DNA from: Ostreococcus mediterraneus
Taxonomy: Eukaryota > Chlorophyta > Mamiellophyceae > Mamiellales > Bathycoccaceae
Direction: 5' to 3'
DNA length: 64,000 nucleotides
NCBI GenBank assembly: GCA_012295225.1
Contig: WMKK01000011.1
Coordinates: 573,368 to 637,367, forward strand
This document shows, one piece after another, positions 18,255-26,109 of this stretch; positions within the stretch are counted from its first letter, which is position 1, and each line of letters starts with the position of its first letter. The notes beneath the pieces were generated by a model. It was not told where the DNA came from, made no database searches, and was given only the letters and a program-made list of their open reading frames with translations. The position numbers and the translations under genes were made by a program.

Positions 18255-18376
18255 CGACGCCACGGTCGCGCGGTCGATCGCACGCGTCGATCGATCGCAC
18301 GGTCGATCGATCGATCGTATGCGTCGATCGATCGCACGGTCGATCGATCGCACGGTCGATCGATCGACGCGATGGC
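18255..18376. repeat. CGATCGAT-rich array (right block)
   Basis: Same unit type as the left block, including CGCACGGTCGATCGAT repeats. A further pure (CGAT)n run lies at about 18597-18622, just before the SGNH hydrolase start. Confidence 0.85.
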
Positions 18377-18516
18377 GACGCGCGCGCATCACCGAGGCCG
18401 CGCCGCGCCGCGAGCGACGGCGTGACGACGAGGTGACGACGACGACGACGACGACGATGGTGCGGGCCTTTGACACCGAATGTCCGAGAACACGACCCCC
18501 GCGTCGTCGTCGTCCT

Positions 18517-18550
<34 letters not shown>

Positions 18551-18659
18551 GGGACCGTCGTCGTGACCACACCACTGTACTGTTTGCGCATAGAGAATCG
18601 ATCGATCGATCGATCGATCGCGCGCGCGCCGGTCGCGCGTCAGACGCCGAGCGTCACCG

Positions 18660-19106
18660 ATGCGCGGTGGTTTCGTCCGTCGCGCGTGCGCGTACGCGGC
18701 GGTGGCGACGACGGTGACGACGGTGACGACGGCGGCGCAAGCGGGGGTGTTGACGGCGACGTACGTGACCGCGCCGGAGGCGAACGGGCCGAGGTTTGGG
18801 TTGGAATGTCGATCGACGACGGGCGCGACGGGCGCGGACGCGGACGCGGGACGACGACGGGTGGTGTTCGTGGCGGGCGATAGCACGGTGTGCGGGGTAG
18901 GGTGCGCGACGAGCGATCGATGCGATGGGCCGACGTTGCCGCGACGGTTAGCGCGCGCGCTGGGCGAGGCGTTGGATGTGGATGTGGAGTGGCGCGCGCT
19001 CGGGTATACGGGCGCGGACGTGCGCGCGTTGCGCGCGAAGCTTCTTCCGGCGTTGCGTGAAGCCATGCGCGGAGGCGAGGATGCGGTGGATGGTGGTATG
19101 GCGTCG

Positions 19107-19145
<39 letters not shown>

Positions 19146-19604
19146 CACGCGGTGGTGCTCATGTGCGGATTGAACGACGCGAAACGCTCCGTCGTCGGAC
19201 GCACGACGACGGAATTTAGACGCGATCTCGAGGCGCTCGTGCGCGACATTCGCGACGTCGTCGGCGAGAAGTGCGTGGTGGTTATCCCGGCGACACCGCT
19301 CGAGGCGGCGACGCTGTTCCCACCACCACTCGCGTGGGTCGCCACGCGCATGAACGACGCGTGGGACGCGCAAAAGCGCCGCGTGAGCGAGCTCGCGGAG
19401 AATGTCGTCTTTGTGTCGAAACCGAGTTTGGAAGCCTTGCGCGCGCGCGTCACGAAAGAAAACGGTGGGCGTGTGGTCATGCAGTTGACGTGTGCAGATG
19501 GTGTGCACCCTAATGATGATGGTTACGCCGCGTGGGCGGCGCACATCGCCGACGAGTGCGCGCCGTCGCTCAAAGCGGCGCTCAACGCAGAGCTCCGCGA
19601 TTAA
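18660..19604 (+). CDS. SGNH/GDSL-family hydrolase, probably secreted
   Basis: A 314-aa SGNH-fold esterase or lipase. Block I is VVFVAGDSTVCGVG (nucleophile Ser in GDS), the oxyanion Asn is in CGLNDAK, and the catalytic Asp-His pair is in DGVHPNDDGYAAWA. The N-terminus (RRACAYAAVATTVTTVTTAAQ) looks like a signal peptide or anchor. A Ser homopolymer (about residues 148-158) is encoded by a TCG repeat. The substrate is unknown: the family includes esterases, acetyl-xylan/glycan deacetylases and lysophospholipases. The ATG at 18660 follows the (CGAT)n run by about 35 bp, so the promoter must lie in or beyond the repeat region. Confidence 0.8.
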
Positions 19605-19714
19605 AGTCGTAGACGCGTTTATCCGCCATTCATTTTACTGTATTATTAGTTTCTGTGCAATTAAAAACGAAAGTACTATTATGTATCATGCTGCTGCTGC
19701 GGTGTTGCTTGCCT

Positions 19715-20611
19715 TTACGCGGTGGTCGTCGCGCCGTTACGCGCGTTGGCGACGAACGCCTTGATCTTGGCTTCATCCTTGGCGACGCCGCTCGCATCCG
19801 CGACGCCGCTCGCGACATCAACTCCATTCGGATGCGCGGCATCAATCGCCTCTGCAACGTTCTCCGGGGTCAAACCACCAGCAAGTAACCACCCTTTCCG
19901 CGACGCTCCTCTCGGCGCCTTGAGCTTGGTCCAATCGAACGCCGTCCCGCTTCCGGCGTTGACGCCGTCGATGAGCAACCAATCGACCACGCGGCGAGGA
20001 CCATTGACAAAATCCACCGCCGCGCGCCACCCTTGTTCGCCAGACATGTTCTTTTGCCGCGCAGCGATAAGTTTATCTTCATCTCCAGGAAACTTGGTGA
20101 CAATTTTCCCATTCGCGTCGGCGTTTAATACCCACACGGCTCGAACGCGCATCGGCAACGCCTCCAACGCGTCTCTCGCGCCGTCCCCGTGCAATTGCGC
20201 GTGATCCACACCGATCGCATCGCACACGCGAACAATAGTCGCAGCATCTTCATCAACAAACACTGCGATCGGAATCGCGCCGTCCGCTTTCGCACGCGCC
20301 GCGATTGCCTTCGCCACGTCCTCCGTCACCGAACGCTTGCTCTTCGGCCACAAAATCATGCCAATAAAGTCCGCCCCGCTCGCCGTCGCCACCGCGCAAT
20401 CCTCCACGCTGGTGATCCCACACACCTTAACTAACGTTTTATTACTCCCATTCCCATTCCCATTCGCATTCGCATTCGACGACGACGCGCGCGCGGCGCG
20501 CGCGCGACGCGCGCGCGGCGAGATCGATGACGTGGTCGTCGATGGTCTTCTCCACGCACTCATCGTCCTCGTCGTCGCCGTCGCCGCGCGCGGTGCGGTG
20601 GATGCCATCAT
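19715..20611 (-). CDS. PAI1: Phosphoribosylanthranilate isomerase (tryptophan synthesis, plastid)
   Basis: A 298-aa (beta-alpha)8 enzyme of the third step of tryptophan synthesis: Amadori rearrangement of PRA to CdRP. Family motifs: LVKVCGITSVEDC (catalytic Cys), ADFIGMILWPKSKR, IAVFVDE, AQLHGD, LLIDGVNAGSG (catalytic Asp in strand 6), WLLAGGLTPENV and GVDVASGV (phosphate binding). The first 45 residues are rich in Ser, Thr, Arg and Ala and fit a chloroplast transit peptide. I chose the Met pair at 20611; the frame is open to 20731 but that part is a His/Arg/Thr-rich stretch without homology signs. Divergent from NDK. Confidence 0.9.
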   Translation of the reverse strand: MMASTAPRAATATTRTMSAWRRPSTTTSSISPRARRARAARASSSNANANGNGNGSNKTLVKVCGITSVEDCAVATASGADFIGMILWPKSKRSVTEDVAKAIAARAKADGAIPIAVFVDEDAATIVRVCDAIGVDHAQLHGDGARDALEALPMRVRAVWVLNADANGKIVTKFPGDEDKLIAARQKNMSGEQGWRAAVDFVNGPRRVVDWLLIDGVNAGSGTAFDWTKLKAPRGASRKGWLLAGGLTPENVAEAIDAAHPNGVDVASGVADASGVAKDEAKIKAFVANARNGATTTA

Positions 20612-20828
20612 GCGCGCTCTGCACGAAACCTCTCGCGTGCGGTGGTGCGGCGCCGTGCGTTCGCGGATGCGTTTGCGGGTGCGTGCGCGTCGCGATGTGT
20701 CGTGACGTCGCATTCTATCCAACCGCGACATCGCGTCATTCGTTCACGCGCGACCGGTTTCGTTCGCACGCACGGCCAGCCACACACACACACATACACA
20801 CGCACACACACACACACACGCAATTACG
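20612..20828. repeat. Divergent PAI/NDK promoter gap with CA repeat
   Basis: A 217-bp gap between two plastid-targeted enzyme genes. A (CA)n tract with a few substitutions occupies about 20777-20820, directly before the NDK ATG. Confidence 0.55.
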
Positions 20829-21600
20829 ATGTCCTCCATGAGCGCACACATGACGAGCCGCGCGGCGACGCAGAAGGTGATGATGACCAAGGGGCGAAAG
20901 GCGACCAACGCGCGCGCGACGCGTGCGGTGACGCGCGCTGGGCGATTTGAAGCCGAGCGCACGTACATCATGATCAAGTGCGTGTAGTGATGCGTGTCGT
21001 GGGGCGAACATCGATCGAGGCGTCGAAGTCGTCGCGTAGGGGTGGGAAGAATGTGTGCTTCTTCAGGGTTGCGTCGCGCGCGAGGTCAATTGTTTACGGT
21101 TTGGATGTCGATCGAGTGGATGTTTTGAGCGCGATACTGACCGCGAACGCGCGTGTGTGCATTGTGTAAACAGGCCGGATGGTGTCCAACGCGGTGCGGT
21201 GGGTGACATCATCTCTCGCTTCGAAAAGAAGGGTATGGTGTTGAAGGGCTTGAAGACGTACCAAGCGCCCAAGGCGGTGGCGGAGGAACACTACCAAGAT
21301 TTGTCCTCTAAGCCGTTCTTCGGTGACTTGGTCAACTACATTTGCTCTGGTCCGGTGGTGGCGATGATCTGGGAAGGCCCGGGTGCGGTGAAGAGCGCGC
21401 GTTTGATGATTGGTGAGACGAACCCGTTGGTGAGCAACCCGGGGACGATTCGCGGGGACTGGGCGGTTGAAGTCGGTCGCAACATCATCCACGGTTCTGA
21501 CTCTGTCGAATCCGCCGAGCGTGAAATTGCGCTTTGGTTTGGTGACAAGGCGGGTATCGTTGACTGGACGCCGACCAACACCCCGTGGGTGCGCGAATAA
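20829..21600 (+). CDS. NDK2: Nucleoside diphosphate kinase, plastid-type (NDK2-like), two exons
   Basis: Model: exon 1 20829-20977, intron 20978-21173 (GTGCGT...CAG, branch-like TACTGAC at about 21134), exon 2 21174-21600; 191 aa. The splice rebuilds the invariant TYIMIKPDGVQRG. Further motifs are [35 protein letters not shown] and the active-site [10 protein letters not shown] with the phosphorylated His, ending in [11 protein letters not shown]. The enzyme transfers gamma-phosphate between nucleotides. The first 45 residues ([18 protein letters not shown], then Lys/Arg/Thr/Ala-rich) resemble a chloroplast transit peptide. Exon 2 has the evenly biased codons of a highly expressed gene. Confidence 0.93.
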
Positions 21601-21919
21601 GCGAGCAAGCAGCGAGTCTCGATTGAGCGATTGCTACGCCGAGCGCGGTCGTCGCAACGAGAATTATTTAAAAGCCCTGCGATGCGCGTCCATAATTCGA
21701 TTTATTTTTTCACCGATATTAGTGTGATGACTACATTCTTTAAAACCACAAACGCGTCACATGCTATTACGACGATGACGTTGTTAACCACGCGCGCGGT
21801 CAACTCGAGTCAACGGGACGCCTGCAGCCTCAGTCGCGCGAGCGCGTGTCGCGCGTGTCTAATCGCCACGCGCGTCGATATACACACATATCTTGCCTCG
21901 CGTATACACGCACGTCGCG
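21601..21919. other. Intergenic gap, no gene seen
   Basis: About 320 bp between NDK and the CEP44-like gene. It has an AT-rich stretch at 21660-21750, probably NDK 3' UTR, then GC-rich promoter sequence. I see no RNA gene and no repeat. Confidence 0.5.
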
Positions 21920-22975
21920 ATGCATGACATCGCAGGCGCGTGCGCGTCGCTCAAACGCGCCCTGCATCGCGCCAAATTCGATTTCACCACCCTTCGGTCA
22001 GCGCTCGGACGAGGAATACCAATAGACACTGCGCTCGCGCGAGGAAATTCGTCGGCGTTCGTGCCCATGCTTCGTCACGCGCTGTGCACGCGTTCGTCCG
22101 CGGTGGCGCGGGCGATCACCAATCGCGGACACGACTTGGTGGGCGTCGATAACGCGCTGCGGTTCACCGAGCGCGCGTTTAGAGCGACGATTGATGTTTT
22201 TGGGTACAAACCAAAGGCGAGCGCGTTGCAATTCACCTCTGATAGCGGGTTTGCTCGTGTGAAAATAGCCATCGTGAGTGACGTGCTAGCGCTCGTCGAG
22301 ACGATGGATATTGATTTCGCGCGTCGCGAGCGGGACAGGCGACGACGGGAGCGACCTGGGGTTGTCGCGTCTTTAACCGCCAAGCGGTGGCGGGCGCTGA
22401 AAGCGCCGCGAACGTTGAGCGCGCCACTCCGCGCCATGATCGCCGCGCGCGATGACATTGGACACGATGAACATGAGGATGGTGCCAACCATGGACGGGT
22501 ACACGAGCTTAAATCGCACAATGACGTACATTGGCGCCGTGTGCCTTCGCCATCGACGGACGCGGACGACATCGAGACGTCGTTTCAAAGCGACGACTAC
22601 GACGACGTTTACGATAACTCACACTATGACGAAGACGGCGATGAAGAAGAAGACGAAATGACGTCGCATGAATGCAGACACAATGACGCGAGAGAGATTG
22701 TCACAGCACTTCGGTTGGAATTCGCTGAAGTGCTCGGTCGAGTGACGAGAGTTGAGAAGGAGCTCGCGGTGGCGAACGCTCGATGCGCGGCTTTGGAACG
22801 CCGAAACGCCGCCGTCGATGATATTAAGCATAATCTCGACACCGCATCACCAACGGTGAACACACACACCAATCGCTCCGTTTGCGAGAAAACAACTCCT
22901 CACGCACAGGAAACGACTAATTCGTTCATCGAGCGATACGTTCGCAAGCTGCGTGAATGCTCAGACGATAATTAA
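21920..22975 (+). CDS. CEP44: CEP44-like centrosomal protein
   Basis: A 351-aa protein. Residues about 8-110 match the CEP44 N-terminal (CH-like) domain: GIPIDTALARGNSSAFVPML (family: a short loop, then FLPILHYAL), RHALCTRSSAVARAI, RFTERAFRATIDVFGYKP, FTSDSGFARVKIAIVSDVLALV. In animals CEP44 binds microtubules at centrioles and couples centrioles to centrosomes. The middle is charged with a D/E tract, and residues about 275-310 form a coiled coil (EVLGRVTRVEKELAVANARC). The start is the ATG at 21920; the frame opens earlier only at a TTG. The identification rests on the domain pattern. The centriolar role is uncertain in an alga that may lack flagella. Confidence 0.7.
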   Translation: MHDIAGACASLKRALHRAKFDFTTLRSALGRGIPIDTALARGNSSAFVPMLRHALCTRSSAVARAITNRGHDLVGVDNALRFTERAFRATIDVFGYKPKASALQFTSDSGFARVKIAIVSDVLALVETMDIDFARRERDRRRRERPGVVASLTAKRWRALKAPRTLSAPLRAMIAARDDIGHDEHEDGANHGRVHELKSHNDVHWRRVPSPSTDADDIETSFQSDDYDDVYDNSHYDEDGDEEEDEMTSHECRHNDAREIVTALRLEFAEVLGRVTRVEKELAVANARCAALERRNAAVDDIKHNLDTASPTVNTHTNRSVCEKTTPHAQETTNSFIERYVRKLRECSDDN

Positions 22976-23043
22976 TCAACTCCTTAGAATGTGGAACGTA
23001 ATTGGTACGCTATTGGCTATGAGCTATTTTGCTTCTATGCATA

Positions 23044-24231
23044 CTATTTTGTTCTATCACCGCGCGCACGCGCAACGAAGACAGCAGCGACGACGAACAT
23101 CGACGCGCCAGACGCAACGACAAACGGCCGTTCGCGACAAAACTTTGAGCATCGCTCGAAAACGCTCCCGCTCGAAATCTCGCCTTTTATCGTTGAAACT
23201 TCCACGTTCGCGTTTTGTTCTTTTGCCTCCATGGCCGCCATGGCGTCACCATCCATCATTCGCCCGTACACTGCACGCTCGGCGTCATTTGCGGCGGTGA
23301 TTTGCCGACGCACGCGCACAAACGCTTCACGAATCGCGCGGTCCTTACTCAATTCAAGCGCCTCGCGAAGCACCTCAAGCGCGCTCGCGAGTTCCCCCAA
23401 AGCCTCAAGCGCTTGCGATTTTCGATACATCGCCTTGACGTTCGTCGCTTCGATATAGAGTGCGTCGTCGCATCGACGGCACACGTCAACAAAGCGCTCG
23501 AGCTTTAACAGCGTCGCGGCGGCGTTTACGTGAAACGTCACCAACACCCGCTCCGTCGCCTTCACGTCATCCTGCGTCCCAGTTCCAGACATTAAAACAC
23601 GCGCGAGTGCATTCGCACCATCGTCGTACCGCCGCAGCGCGCGCGCGTACTCCCCACGCGAAAACAACTCGTTGGCTTCCGATTTCTTCGCGTCGGCGTA
23701 TCGCTTCGCGTCCTCGTCCCGCGCGTCCACCGACAACCCTCCCGTGCGTGCGATGCTCAACACCTCAAACTCATACTCAATATATACATCCCTCGGCGCA
23801 TCGAACGGGGCCGAGGCGAACGGCGCGCCACCGCTCGGCACGACGACCCCGAGCCGTTGGCCGACGCGCGCCGAGAGCGTCGCCGCTTCCAGTCCCGCGC
23901 ACAACGTCGCGTCTACGCCGTCCATCACGTGCGTTTCGATGCGTGGCGACGCGTGCAATACAGCGTCATGTACGATTCCGTCATCGATGAATGCGCGCGC
24001 GCGCCAGCCGTACATGGCGAGCGTGACCGTGTCATCTAATCCAGGCGGCGCGACATCATCGTCATCATCTTCTGCGTCATCGTCTTTTTGTGCAATCGCT
24101 CGCACACGAATTCGCGTATTCGGCGGCAGTCGCGGTCCGATAGTGACGACGCGTATCGCACTTGCATCGATCTCCACCACGGTCGCGATCGAGGTCGATG
24201 GCGACGGCGATGATGCCGAAACGGTAGCCAT
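23044..24231 (-). CDS. FKBP/TPR immunophilin-like, tail-anchored (FKBP8/TWD1-like)
   Basis: A 395-aa protein with a divergent FKBP-type domain at about 40-165 (ETHVMDGVDATLCAGLEAAT, FDAPRDVYIEYEFEVLSI), a TPR region at about 180-310 (AKKSEANELFSRGEYARALR, NAAATLLKLERFVDVCRRCD, KAMYRKSQALEALGELASAL) and one C-terminal membrane segment, FVVASGASMFVVAAVFVA. This is the FKBP38/FKBP8 or plant TWISTED DWARF1 layout: an Hsp90-binding TPR co-chaperone anchored by its tail to ER, mitochondrial or plasma membrane. Many such FKBP domains are inactive. The ATG at 24231 (MATVSAS) is preferred; an upstream ATG at 24309 would add 26 Arg-rich residues. Confidence 0.72.
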   Translation of the reverse strand: MATVSASSPSPSTSIATVVEIDASAIRVVTIGPRLPPNTRIRVRAIAQKDDDAEDDDDDVAPPGLDDTVTLAMYGWRARAFIDDGIVHDAVLHASPRIETHVMDGVDATLCAGLEAATLSARVGQRLGVVVPSGGAPFASAPFDAPRDVYIEYEFEVLSIARTGGLSVDARDEDAKRYADAKKSEANELFSRGEYARALRRYDDGANALARVLMSGTGTQDDVKATERVLVTFHVNAAATLLKLERFVDVCRRCDDALYIEATNVKAMYRKSQALEALGELASALEVLREALELSKDRAIREAFVRVRRQITAANDAERAVYGRMMDGDAMAAMEAKEQNANVEVSTIKGEISSGSVFERCSKFCRERPFVVASGASMFVVAAVFVARARGDRTK

Positions 24232-24462
24232 CGCGCGACGAGTTGTGAGGACGACTCGACGCGGCGTTAACGCGAGGCGCTTCGTGCGGACACGTCTCGA
24301 ATGATGCATCGTTCACGAAAATCGTGGATTAATCATTTTGTTTCAATCATTTGTCTACTATGCAATGCTACGGTCCATGTCGTCGTCGTCGAGGTTTCGT
24401 TGGCGGCGTCTCGCGACCCACCGAAACGCGCCGCGCTCACCTCACGCACCCACACACACGGC

Positions 24463-24508
24463 TGTGTCGTCGTCGTCGTCGTCGTCGTCATCATCATCAT
24501 CATCTATA
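24463..24508. repeat. Triplet repeats (GTC)n and (ATC)n
   Basis: Adjacent GTC and ATC runs in the gap between the FKBP/TPR gene and the small membrane protein gene. The rest of the gap (24232-24557) shows nothing recognisable. Confidence 0.8.
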
Positions 24509-24557
24509 CTGTTATAACACTAAGTACTTCGCGGCTTTCTTCCCGTGTACCTGCCGT

Positions 24558-24866
24558 TTACATGTTTGCTTGTCGGCGGAACTCGAGCGCGCGTTGCTGG
24601 TACCCCACTTGCGTCTTATCCCCGAATTGCGCCCACGTCATGCGCCCCTTGCCTCTCGCCTCCCGTCGTCGGTTCGCCGCCTCTTCGCTGAGCATAAGTG
24701 CAGTGTCCCCGTTCACGCCCGGGCTCATGCGAGCGACGCGCGACATGCCCACGGCGTTCCACGCGAGGGCGATTTGCAAACCCCAGAACCCCAACTTGAA
24801 GTAGTCTTCTTGGCAGCGCGCGCTGTTCGGATCGCCGGTGTAGCTCGGAGGGGCGAATTCAGACAT
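24558..24866 (-). CDS. Small single-span membrane protein, unknown
   Basis: A 102-aa protein starting MSEFAPPSYTGDPNSARC. Residues about 22-42 (YFKLGFWGLQIALAWNAVGM) could be one membrane helix. The C-terminal half is hydrophilic with an Arg-rich helix and TWAQFGDKTQVGYQQRA. Size and shape resemble accessory subunits of organellar membrane complexes, but I do not recognise it. The clean ATG, the non-repetitive sequence and an intact 3' end argue for a real gene. It faces away from the FKBP gene across a triplet-repeat gap. Confidence 0.6.
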   Translation of the reverse strand: MSEFAPPSYTGDPNSARCQEDYFKLGFWGLQIALAWNAVGMSRVARMSPGVNGDTALMLSEEAANRRREARGKGRMTWAQFGDKTQVGYQQRALEFRRQANM

Positions 24867-25043
24867 TGTTCGTGGTGTATCGCGTGTGGTGTCCTCGGTC
24901 GGTGGTGCGCGCGACGACGTGCGGCGATGAATGAGGACTTCGATGCGCGAGCGCTGTGGTAAACCCTCGCGAATGGACGACGGCGGCGCGCGCGCGTTTA
25001 CTGTTTGCTTCCAACGCGCGTGGTTGTGGTTTTACAGATTGAT

Positions 25044-25994
25044 TTAATTGAATGTGAGCATAGATGGATGCATGAAGCCACAATCGCCAAACGTTCGGAC
25101 GCTCACGCCGCCGTCTGGGAAGAAATCGACGCGCGTGATGGATCCATTGTACAGAGACGCGCGTAGCCACGCGTCGGGTGGGCATTGAATCGCACGTAAT
25201 GTGGAATATCGGATCACATTCGCGTGACACACGACAATTTCGTGCGTCGTCGATGGTATGCTGGACGATGCCGTCGTTGATGACGACGTAGACGATGCAA
25301 TTGATGACGACGAAGACGACGACGACGACATCGCATCTGTGTCCACCATTATTGATGATGACCGCGACGTTGCTGGCGGCAATGCGCGATAACATATCGA
25401 ACGAAATGCCGATTCTATGCGAGGTGCATCTTTCACGTGCGTCTCTTCGCTTTGCCTCCACGTATCTGGTTCTGGACGCACCGGCGCGCCCTCGCGCAAG
25501 ACATCCGCCGCGCGCCGCTCGACGTCTTTTGGAAACACCGTCGCGATTATGTCCGCCGTCATTTTCGCCCGCACCATCGTCGAATACGTGATCTTTTCCG
25601 GTACGTTCACCCCCTCGGCGTGAAGTAATTCGCGCAAGCGTTCGCCTGTGCGTCTCGCCTGCAGCTCGCCGAGCGCCGTGAGCCGCCGCGCGCCGTCATC
25701 TTCTCCCGAAACCTCTGCTGTCGCCTGACCGTGTCGAACGAACCACACCACGCGCGTCACGTTCGAATGCAATGCATCGCTATCGTCTGCGCGCCCGTCC
25801 CAGTCGTCGTCCCACGTCGTGCGCGTGGTGTGATCGATTTTCAACCGCGAGTTCGACGGTTGAGCTGTCGGCGTCTCGGGCGAGCCCTGCCGCCTGCGCC
25901 GCGCGTCTTCGAGGGAGTACGACGTCGACGTCGACGCGTAGACCACGAGCGATGCGGTGCCGAGCGCCGTGGCGCATCGACGGCTCGCGAACAT
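25044..25994 (-). CDS. PGAM5: PGAM5-like mitochondrial phosphatase
   Basis: A 316-aa histidine-phosphatase-superfamily member. The PGAM5 signature WDDDWDGR (animal WDxNWDxR) at about 62-69 precedes the catalytic VVWFVRHGQAT. Other blocks are LTALGELQARRTGERLREL, YSTMVRAKMTADII, the second His in EIVVCHANVIRY and the C-terminal GDCGFMHPSML. PGAM5 acts as a Ser/Thr/His protein phosphatase on mitochondrial membranes in mitochondrial quality control. The N-terminus (MFASRRCATALGTASLVVYA) fits a mitochondrial signal or anchor. A Ser/Thr-rich insert at about 220-250 is encoded by triplet repeats. RHGQ, not RHGE, is retained. Confidence 0.85.
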   Translation of the reverse strand: MFASRRCATALGTASLVVYASTSTSYSLEDARRRRQGSPETPTAQPSNSRLKIDHTTRTTWDDDWDGRADDSDALHSNVTRVVWFVRHGQATAEVSGEDDGARRLTALGELQARRTGERLRELLHAEGVNVPEKITYSTMVRAKMTADIIATVFPKDVERRAADVLREGAPVRPEPDTWRQSEETHVKDAPRIESAFRSICYRALPPATSRSSSIMVDTDAMSSSSSSSSSIASSTSSSTTASSSIPSTTHEIVVCHANVIRYSTLRAIQCPPDAWLRASLYNGSITRVDFFPDGGVSVRTFGDCGFMHPSMLTFN

Positions 25995-26109
25995 GATTCA
26001 ATCGCGCGTGCGTTGCAATGGCGTCGGTGGTGGCCAAAAAGTTGGTTGGGAACAATTCGACTAGCTGCTCGTATTACAAGATGAATGAATGAATGATAAT
26101 AAATGCATG

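Larger units (their letters stand above)
17339..18659. other. 1.3-kb gene-free repeat region
   Basis: This gap separates the telobox-Myb start from the SGNH hydrolase start. It holds (GAC)n/(TCG)n triplet runs (about 17440-17463, 18420-18460, 18500-18550), CGATCG arrays and a MITE-like insertion. Long open frames across it consist only of Arg/Ser/Asp repeats and have no family features, so I do not call genes. Confidence 0.7.

Noticed and set aside
18389-19480. 363-aa minus-strand frame across the SGNH gene
   Set aside because: Low-complexity Asp/Thr tracts from triplet repeats; the plus strand has the GDS, GLND and DGVHP motifs of a real enzyme.
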